From Bacteriovoracaceae bacterium UBA1511 (GTDB lineage Bacteria; Bdellovibrionota; Bacteriovoracia; Bacteriovoracales; Bacteriovoracaceae): 64,000 nt of DNA. Made by a program: the position numbers and the translations under genes. The DNA is taken from the NCBI GenBank assembly GCA_002323535.1, contig DCQT01000033.1, positions 39,369-103,368 on the forward strand. The letters are read 5' to 3'. Positions 15,336-23,300 of this stretch are shown piece after piece. The first letter of the stretch is position 1, and every line of letters starts with the position of its first letter. Below the pieces are notes generated by a model. That model ran no database searches. It was not told where the DNA came from and saw only the letters and a list, made by a program, of their open reading frames with translations.

Positions 15336-17912
15336 ATGAAAGGTTATATTTTTACATTTTTGTTATTCTTTAGCGCATCTATGAATTTATATGCGGGCCA
15401 CTCCATTACTTATTCAGACAAAACGTACCCATGCTTTAGTTCAGATGGAACATTTAATTTATACAACAATGTTAGAAGGTGGAGTCGGGAGGATTTTCTA
15501 ATTGGTGGAAATGAAGCAAGGGAAGGCAAAAATTGTTATGGAGCGGGAGCTATTCCTCCTTGGGCACCTAGAATAGCTTATGAGGGATTGGATGCAATAT
15601 TTTATCCTGTATGTCGGGAAAGTTATGCTCAAAGAATCGACCCTTATAAACATGGTATTATTTATTACCAAGAAGAAATTTGCCCAGAGGGCACTCTTGA
15701 AAATTCGGTTTTTAGAGGTTTTTCACTAGATGAAGATTCTTTTTTCGTTGGATTAAATGCCGAGTATCACCGCTTACATGTTCCGTATCGGGCAACTTCC
15801 CGCCTATCTCAACTAGGCTTTAGTAACCGTTGTGATCTTTTTCACCCAAAGACAAGATTGGCCGGATCAGTTTATTTATTGAAACAGCTTTCATTGAATC
15901 AAAATTTGTTTGGAGGTCTACACGAGGATTGGAAACCTTATACTTATAATTTAGTGAATGAATCAGGGGGAGTCGAAAGAGAATGTGATGGAGGGTATTC
16001 AGCAGTTGCTACTCACTATGTGCATCAAATTACACTTTGGGAGAACTTTTTTTATTCAAATCATGTTGCCCACAACGCGAGTACGCTCTCTCATGAAGGT
16101 CAGCATGAGATAGAGTCTCATATTTGGTGTGATCGCAGCGATAGAGGCTTCCAATGTGATACCGGTTATGAAATGTATAATGAGAGCCTGTTTGATTTAG
16201 GAGACGATGATACAAACGCCTATACAATTTCTACTTGGGTTCAAGAGGATTTAATTAAATCTTTTAAAGTTTTAAATAATAGCACTAAACAGGTTATTCG
16301 ATTTTATGACAGAGGAAGACCCAACCCTGGGTATAAATGTATCATGAGGCCTTTGCTTGAAGGATCTCTTGGGTTTTATGCTTTCAATTTTGTCTCATCA
16401 GATAATAAGGGATTCAATATTCCAAAACCTACTTATGAGTATGCGACCTACCCAGAAATGATGAGTGACTTAAACCCTTCCTGGCGTTGTGATGAGTACC
16501 TTTGTGATCCTGCAGACTATGTTTACCTTCCAGGCTTCGATACAAATCTAAGCTGTAATGAAACTCTTAACCGAGATAACATTGAAGTGAACGCTCATAA
16601 TAGGATGGTCTGTGATCCGAATAGAGATATTGCAATCGATTATCGAGAAAGAATTATGAATGGATCGCAAGAGAATCACCAAAGTATCTATAACAATTAT
16701 TACAATACTATAATGCGAGAAAAAAGAGCGTGTGCTCCAATAACTCAAGCGCATGTAAGTAACTATTGTGATGAAAGAATTGCTGATGTTAATGATGTAG
16801 CGATATTGGATGAATATGGTTATATGGAAAAATATTCTCGAAGTGGGGCAGACTTTTGCGTTCGTCGATTTTGTGAGCAAGACGATGTGGTTGAAAAAAT
16901 TTGGGGAGAATACAGTGGTGAATATTTATACAACTGGTGGACTGGACTTGATCGAAGTGATGAGGAACTTCTTGAAAGGATTCAAAATACGTCAGGGGTG
17001 GGGAGGAGCTGCTTAGATTATTATTGTGGAGATGATTTAACCTGCATCCTTCGTTATATTAGATTTGAAGGAAATACAGAGTTAGTAAATGAAGATTTGA
17101 ATGAGTGCACAGAGACTTATTTGAGTTGCATTGAAGAAACGGGTGAGGATTTTAGACTGGAAGATTACCCGGAGTATATTATTTCAGAGGAAGCCGAAAA
17201 ACCAAATTTAGGAGGATTAACAAGTTCCATTAGTGATGAGCCTGAAGAAGGCCATCTTAGTTCATTTGATCGCTTAAATCACTTTGCCTGCCTTGAGGCC
17301 TATAGAATGTGTGAGGTCCGAGAGGTCGCCATTAAAGGAAAGATATTGGCGAGCTTATATAAAGAAAGGGCCGATTCACTTCCATTTCTTACGAGAGCTC
17401 GAGGCGAAGAAAAAATAAACCCAAGTGATTTTATCTCTCCGCGATTAAGAAAATCTAGTAAGCAGTATTTTACAGATGAGTTACTTCACCATTTAGAGGG
17501 TTTAAATAAAGATCCATATAACTTTGAAAATTTAAAAAAGTTTAACTATTGGTACTCAATGCCTGAAAATAAATCAAGTTTTGCTCACTTTATGCCCGAG
17601 GGATTTTTAAGTATGTATGGAGAGGAATATTCTGAATACATAGCGGGGCCTTGGATAAAAAGTTTTTCGCCTTTAAGTAGAAAAGATCTAAGCAAGGTGA
17701 GCCCAGAGGTTTCTTCTTTGCTTAAAGAAAGAGATAAACTAAGTAAGCTGCTGGCGCATTATTCAGGAAAAAATATTAGATTTATTCTTTTGAATGCGTC
17801 AAAAAAATTACCAAAAAAGAAGTACTTGTTTCTTCTTCGAAAGCTTAAAAAGGCAAAAAATCTATCCCAAAAAATAAAAGCTCTAAAGGCATTAACGATA
17901 AAGAAAAAATAG
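15336..17912 (+). CDS. Secreted HEXXH zinc-peptidase-like protein sharing the cysteine-rich C-terminal domain
   Basis: An 858-residue exported protein (signal MKGYIFTFLLFFSASMNLYAG). The putative zinc site is STLSHEGQHEIESH (H253, E254, H257), followed by WCDRSDRG and by DDDTNAYTISTWVQE, where a third ligand could lie. The mature part is rich in cysteine and aromatic residues. Residues about 503-670 match the C-terminal domain of the caspase-fold protein at 11443-14214: FCVRRFCE, YNWW, SCLDYYCGDDLTCILRYIRF, YLSCIEETGE and HFACLEAYRMCE line up with equivalents there. A basic helical tail of about 170 residues follows here only. It lies 3 nt after the anchored basic protein and 14 nt before gluQ. 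Catalysis is inferred from the HEXXH motif. Confidence 0.75.
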   Translation: MKGYIFTFLLFFSASMNLYAGHSITYSDKTYPCFSSDGTFNLYNNVRRWSREDFLIGGNEAREGKNCYGAGAIPPWAPRIAYEGLDAIFYPVCRESYAQRIDPYKHGIIYYQEEICPEGTLENSVFRGFSLDEDSFFVGLNAEYHRLHVPYRATSRLSQLGFSNRCDLFHPKTRLAGSVYLLKQLSLNQNLFGGLHEDWKPYTYNLVNESGGVERECDGGYSAVATHYVHQITLWENFFYSNHVAHNASTLSHEGQHEIESHIWCDRSDRGFQCDTGYEMYNESLFDLGDDDTNAYTISTWVQEDLIKSFKVLNNSTKQVIRFYDRGRPNPGYKCIMRPLLEGSLGFYAFNFVSSDNKGFNIPKPTYEYATYPEMMSDLNPSWRCDEYLCDPADYVYLPGFDTNLSCNETLNRDNIEVNAHNRMVCDPNRDIAIDYRERIMNGSQENHQSIYNNYYNTIMREKRACAPITQAHVSNYCDERIADVNDVAILDEYGYMEKYSRSGADFCVRRFCEQDDVVEKIWGEYSGEYLYNWWTGLDRSDEELLERIQNTSGVGRSCLDYYCGDDLTCILRYIRFEGNTELVNEDLNECTETYLSCIEETGEDFRLEDYPEYIISEEAEKPNLGGLTSSISDEPEEGHLSSFDRLNHFACLEAYRMCEVREVAIKGKILASLYKERADSLPFLTRARGEEKINPSDFISPRLRKSSKQYFTDELLHHLEGLNKDPYNFENLKKFNYWYSMPENKSSFAHFMPEGFLSMYGEEYSEYIAGPWIKSFSPLSRKDLSKVSPEVSSLLKERDKLSKLLAHYSGKNIRFILLNASKKLPKKKYLFLLRKLKKAKNLSQKIKALKALTIKKK

Positions 17913-17926
17913 GCGAACATTGATTT

Positions 17927-18643
17927 ATGACTGTAAAAAAAACCAGATTCGCCCCAACGCCCAGTGGTTACTTACATCTTGGTAATGTTTATAATGCTCT
18001 AGCGTGCCAAAAGTGGGCAAAAGAAAATAGCGCAAAACTTGTTCTTCGAATTGATGATATTGACCGGGCGCGGTTTCGAATTGAATACCTTGAGGATATT
18101 TTTAAAACCATGGATTGGCTTGGGATCGAATTTGACGAAGGGCCTAGTGGGGTAGAGGACTTTTTAAAAAACTACTCCCAGCACACAAAGCTTGATCAAT
18201 ATAAAAAATATCTCGAACCCGTCTCTCAAGATACCTTTTCCTGTGAGTGCTCAAGAAAAGATTTACTTGGTACTGATCACTACCCCGGAACATGTAGAGA
18301 AAAAAATTTAGCGTACAAAGAAGACTTAAACTTAAGACTTAAACCCATGGATGTGATCATTTATAAAAAAGATCTTCTTCCTAGTTATCACTGGAGTTGT
18401 GTCATTGATGATTATGAAATGAAAATAACTCACCTCATCCGCGGGGAAGACTTAATTCCATCAACCAACATTCAAGAAAAATTAAGAGAGAAGTTAAATC
18501 TACCAGCTATTTCTTCAACCCATCATCCTCTTGTCACTGACAAATCTGGACAAAAACTTTCTAAGTCCACACTGAAAAATGGGGGGCCTTTGAAAACGAT
18601 TATTAGTAAAAAGTCGTTATATAAAAAATTAAAAAACAAGTAA
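17927..18643 (+). CDS. gluQ: Glutamyl-Q tRNA(Asp) synthetase
   Basis: Attaches glutamate to the queuosine base of tRNA-Asp. At 238 residues it has only the catalytic half of a glutamyl-tRNA synthetase and no anticodon-binding domain. Visible motifs are RFAPTPSGYLHLGNVYNAL (HIGH-type), LRIDDIDRAR, the zinc-binding pattern CECSRK followed by YPGTC, LIRGEDLIPST, and QKLSKS (KMSKS-type). This is the YadB/GluQ-RS pattern. The start is ATG 17927, 14 nt after the preceding secreted-protein gene, so it may be read from that transcript. Queuosine use fits a bacterium with a full tRNA-modification set (see cmoAB). Confidence 0.93.
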   Translation: MTVKKTRFAPTPSGYLHLGNVYNALACQKWAKENSAKLVLRIDDIDRARFRIEYLEDIFKTMDWLGIEFDEGPSGVEDFLKNYSQHTKLDQYKKYLEPVSQDTFSCECSRKDLLGTDHYPGTCREKNLAYKEDLNLRLKPMDVIIYKKDLLPSYHWSCVIDDYEMKITHLIRGEDLIPSTNIQEKLREKLNLPAISSTHHPLVTDKSGQKLSKSTLKNGGPLKTIISKKSLYKKLKNK

Positions 18644-18648
18644 TACTT

Positions 18649-20319
18649 TTAACGGGCACATTGTTGACCCGTTATATGGTCAATAATAGATTGCCTATCA
18701 ATCCCTCTGGCACTAAATTCTGCAGAGTTATTAATGAGGTTGTCCAAACGTGTGGCGCTAGTTGGATTATCTGTACTTCCTATTGACCTTAGATAATTGT
18801 GGATTAAGTCTAAAGCATTTTCGTCAGTAAGTATTTTTTCTTTATTTTCAGTTGCACTTAAAAGCTGATCAAAAAACTCTATCGGATCACCATAACACCG
18901 ACCGGTTCTTGTGCATGTATATAAACCGGGATCATCCGATCCAAACTTAACACCGATCTTAGTATTTTCCAGGAGCAATTGTAATTGCTTTGCTATTTTT
19001 TCTGGTTCATTCTCTCCAAGTATTTTGTATGTACTTGGCTGAAAAGAAATGTTTACACGACCTGGAAATAGTTCAGATAAAAAATTAATATTATCCTCTG
19101 TCAGAGTCATACTGTGATTTACTGTAATCTTTAATTTTTTTCCACTTTGATTATCAACGTAAGAAAGGTTACTGAAAAATTGTTTAATGATTTCAGGATC
19201 CTGTAGATGCTCTCCTTCAAACATATGAAATGAAATAACAGGGTTTTCTTTTTGATCAACCCACCTCACTAATGCATCTCTTAGTCTTTTTTGACCTTCT
19301 AGACCTTCTTGAGTTGAACTATCTAGACCTTCTTGAGTTGAACTATCTAGATTACTCCAGGAAACTTGACTTGTAAGCAGAGTAGCTCCCGGCTCATCAT
19401 ACTCTTTTGTGCTTGTGAACAAATCTATCTCGTCAGCATTTAGTGGAATGGTTTCTCCTTCCTTTAAATTGTAAAAATTTACTTTGTGAGATACTTTCAG
19501 ATTAATATTATTATTTAAAAATATATTTTTTAATTCTCTTATTGCTGCTTCATTACCTGCTTGGTCAATGAGTAGATAATCCATGTTGGCCATCATGATT
19601 GTCATTGAAGAATGTCCTTGATTTGCCCACCTCTTCGAAAAGTTGTCCCAAATTTCTTTGATTTTTAAAGATGTTCCATCTATAATAACATCTTGATCTA
19701 TAGTTTTAATTACAGCTCTTCTTGTTTTATGCATTCCTGGAAAAAGATCTCTACGAAACTGGGCAACTGTTGGGTTTGTATTCATCGCGAATTTCTCAGA
19801 CCAAGAGAAAAGATTTCTATAATTTGAGGAAGAGAATTCCTCGACAGTCGTTCCTGTTAGTAATTTAAATTTTTCATCAAAGCTATTTAATAGATCTTTT
19901 AATTTTTCTACTTGCTTGTCATTAAGTATGGCAAATTTTTTCTCTCTATTTGTTGGATTTGTAATCCTTGTTTTCCCGTGTTTTGGGTCGTCACTTAGCT
20001 CTTCCATTAGGACTTGAAATTTTTTTTTAAAATTTTCTAAATCACAATTTGAGGAATAACCCCTTTGATGTTGATTTAAGCATAGCACCTCGTTGATGAT
20101 ACCGCGTATTTTTCCATCCTCTATATTTGGGGCGAATACCGCTAAGATTGCTTGATGATCTCTCATCGCCTTAGGATGATTTGCATGTTCAAGAAGAAAA
20201 TCTTTTCCATTTTTCACAAGATCTTCTGGGCTTTGAGTTGTTGAGACATGGATATGGTCGCCTGCACTGTGTGCAAAAAAGTGAAAGAATGTGATAAACG
20301 CAAAAAGTATAATTTTCAT
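18649..20319 (-). CDS. Secreted adenosine deaminase-like amidohydrolase
   Basis: About 556 residues, exported (MKIILFAFITFFHFFAHSAG). I use ATG 20319, preceded by GGGAGG, instead of the in-frame ATG at 20334, which would overlap the upstream gene. The metal-site pattern of the adenosine deaminase family can be followed: an early H-x-H in GDHIHVSTTQSPE, FHMFEGEH in the place of HAGE, NHSMTL for the next histidine, and FGSDDPG for the double aspartate. A long region before the second motif is family-unlike. It is the last gene of the three-gene operon with the 1774-residue protein and the HEXXH protease. Extracellular nucleoside deamination during prey digestion would fit (inference). It contains a 24-bp tandem duplication. 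Confidence 0.75.
   Translation of the reverse strand: MKIILFAFITFFHFFAHSAGDHIHVSTTQSPEDLVKNGKDFLLEHANHPKAMRDHQAILAVFAPNIEDGKIRGIINEVLCLNQHQRGYSSNCDLENFKKKFQVLMEELSDDPKHGKTRITNPTNREKKFAILNDKQVEKLKDLLNSFDEKFKLLTGTTVEEFSSSNYRNLFSWSEKFAMNTNPTVAQFRRDLFPGMHKTRRAVIKTIDQDVIIDGTSLKIKEIWDNFSKRWANQGHSSMTIMMANMDYLLIDQAGNEAAIRELKNIFLNNNINLKVSHKVNFYNLKEGETIPLNADEIDLFTSTKEYDEPGATLLTSQVSWSNLDSSTQEGLDSSTQEGLEGQKRLRDALVRWVDQKENPVISFHMFEGEHLQDPEIIKQFFSNLSYVDNQSGKKLKITVNHSMTLTEDNINFLSELFPGRVNISFQPSTYKILGENEPEKIAKQLQLLLENTKIGVKFGSDDPGLYTCTRTGRCYGDPIEFFDQLLSATENKEKILTDENALDLIHNYLRSIGSTDNPTSATRLDNLINNSAEFSARGIDRQSIIDHITGQQCAR
19299..19346. repeat. Two perfect 24-bp tandem copies inside the secreted deaminase-like gene
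   Basis: The unit starting CTAGACCTTCTTGAGTTGAA occurs twice head to tail at 19299-19322 and 19323-19346. On the coding strand it encodes the eight residues LDSSTQEG twice, adding a small flexible insert without breaking the frame. It looks like a recent slippage duplication. Confidence 0.85.
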
Positions 20320-20321
20320 TT

Positions 20322-23300
20322 TTACCTCCCACACGCTTTTTGCAATGATTTTATTATTTCTTCATCTGAGAAGAATTTCAATGCTGGGTTTTCTTTTCGT
20401 AGTTTTGAAATTCTTCGACTCATTGATGAACCTTCACCTGCTTCTAAAATCTTTTTAATTTTTATTAAAGCTTTCTCTGCAGTAGACACGCGAACAGATG
20501 TTTTCAATTTTTCTAGCTCACTGGCCAATTCGCTGTTAACAGTTCTTTCAGGATTACTTTCGATTATTTCTTCGATAAGTCTTACTTGCGCTTTGATCCT
20601 GGATAGTTCTTTTCTATTTGCCTTAATAACCCGATAAGGCAAGGCCATTGCTGAATAGAAGGCACCAGGTATTTTTGCACCAGTTTGAATAACAGCATCT
20701 GAGACCTGCCGAGTTCTCGAAAATGGTTTCAAAAGATCTAGATTGTGCTCGATGATTTCTAAAGCTTTAGGTGCATCTTTGAAAATCTCTCTCATTGACT
20801 CTAAGGCGATTTTTTCCGTTCCGCCTTCCGCTGCAGCTTTCATCTGTTTGACAAATTTATTTAAATTTTCACCATCAAGCGCTTCTAAAAATTCCCTTAA
20901 TGCTTCTTCATTTTCAAACAGTCCCCGAAGAAAACTTCTCTTTGGTCTAAATCCTCTTGTCCACCCAGACCTAAGAGCGTCTATTATTTCAGGGTTGTCT
21001 GTGAGAAGGTCAAACATTTTTCTTCTTAATGCTTGGTCCTGTATATCCTCAAACCCTAGTTTTCTTATCATCTCCATTCTGTTTTTTTGGAGCATATATT
21101 TTGAAGGATTTTTTAGGAAACTTGTTGGTTTCCCGGACATATTTGAAATCCGTCGAAGATCAGAATCAGTAAACTCTTCTAATTTAAATAACTCTTTGTA
21201 TGTTGCTTTTAACTCATTCTTCGCAGCTGATGATGCCGCTTCAATCGCCTCTTTTGACGCATTAGAACCAACTAGTCTAGCAAGGGTTTTATTTGCTTTT
21301 TGAAATTTTCTATAGTGGGCAACTTCTTTTATGTCACCAAGAAAGCCAAGAGCAAATAATGGAACCATTGCCATTTCCATATTTGAATCTGAAATAGCAG
21401 CATCATGTCGCTCATACATCTTAGTTAAGTCATCAATTGAGCAAGATTTATCGCCTTTATACAAGCAAGACAAATAGGACTGAAGTTCTCTAGTTGTTTG
21501 ATATCTTTTTCCAAGAGAGCTATATAAATACCAACCAGTACAAATCGCGTCCCCAACAGCTCCAGCAACCTTTGCTGGTGGAGGGGCCATTGTTAGTGCA
21601 CCAGCTGCTAAGCACGTTCCCATGACAATTCTCTCCACAACTTTATCAGCATCAAGATCCGCTTGTTCTTTTGCCCTCTCTTTGTTTAGTAAACAGCTTC
21701 GAACCTCCTCTAGACCTGGGTTATCTGATATAAAGTCTTGTCCAACTTTTCCCTCAAGTAATCTAAGAAATTTATTTTGTTCCCCATCCTGGTCTTCCTC
21801 ATTTTTACAAAGCTCCTTAAGTTCTTTGTCTAAAGCAGTGTAGTTCTCTTCAAACTCTGATTTTTGACTTATTTCAACACTACTAAACGGTTTTTCGTAA
21901 TATCCGCCGAAAATGTTCCCACTATGTCTATATTTTACTTTGCAATTAGCAGGTTCAGCAGTGAAAGATGTACTGAATGGATCTTTATAAAACTTCACAC
22001 ATGTTTTTTCATCACCAGTTGCAAGTGAAAGTGAAATTGATGGATCCAAATTATTAAGGTCTTCAATACTAATTTCACCTGCACTAAACAGACTCGTTTT
22101 GCCCTCAGAAGGTTTTAGTCCAACACCTAATGCAGGAAACCTGGTTACAGTCTTCGCAATTGATTCCATTACGAGTCTAAATTCCTCTATTTCTTGTTTT
22201 GCTCGCTCAGCACTAACTTTAAAATCTCGTGTTTGCCTTCCTCCTTCGCTTGAGCACCACTCTCTTAAATTACCTCGGCCAATAATCGTTTCACTGTCGT
22301 ATGTTGGAATCGCTAATTGATCGGAGGGAAATTCGCTAGTATATCGGTCAACGGGAAGGCATATCGCGTATTTTCCTATACCTGTTATTAAGGTCTCAGC
22401 AATTGTTTGTCCTGTCTTAAGTAACCCTGGTTTAAATTTTTCATATTTTTTGTAAAGTTTGTGTGCTCTTTTGATCTGAGCTTGAAATGATTCCTTAATC
22501 TCTTTTAATTCTGTAGTGCTTAATTTTTCAGGTCGCTTGATACCAAGCTTTTTGCATTGGAACTTTTTATCTCTTGGCGCTTCTGAATAAAACTTGGAAT
22601 CAAGGTTTGGACAATTTTCATTATTTGTTTTTAATCTGATAGAGATTGTTTTTAATGAACTCCCTTCAATCGTGTATAGATTATTTTTGTACTTTTTAAT
22701 CTTTTTTATATAGTTTTCGTCATTAATTCTAGGTGTTAGTGATTTATTATTGATGACAGATCGACAGATCGCTTTGACTTTTTCAATTTTAGTTAAGTGT
22801 TTTATTGAGTCTTTTATAAAATTCTCTGAGTCGTAAGACTCTGGGTTACTTGCAATTTTCTTAATGACTTTTCCTATCCTTTTTTGAGCGTAAGGGTTTT
22901 TACATCTTCTGTTCTGGCAGTTGTCTGTGATACCACCTGGTTCTGATGTTTGAATGTCACATTTTACCTCGTCTTGTGATTTTGACTTTATCGATAACTG
23001 TTTTGACCTAGAGGTTATACAGTGTCCTTTGTCTTTAGTTACTTTAAAGTCTCTTGGACACCTTCTTATTTTTGGGTGAACTATTTGATTATTCCTATTT
23101 GTCCGCCCCTCAATTTGTAGAGCTCCACGTCTCGAACCAACAACTTTTAAAAATGCATGTCTTGTTGTTGGTGGTATGACCTGGTCTAATTTAACTCCCG
23201 TGCTTTTGGCCATTGCTAATAATTCTCTTCTGGACAGAGATGTTTGGAGACAGTCCATTCTTTTTTCAGGTAATTTTGTCATGCACACAGCAAATTTTTT

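Noticed and set aside
16548..16880. 110-codon minus-strand frame inside the HEXXH-protein gene
   Set aside because: It lies opposite the conserved cysteine-rich coding region and has no ribosome site or recognisable product.
20743..21303. 186-codon plus-strand open frame inside the 1774-residue gene
   Set aside because: It is antisense to a strong signal-peptide gene, has a serine/phenylalanine-rich composition typical of reverse-frame shadows and no ribosome site.
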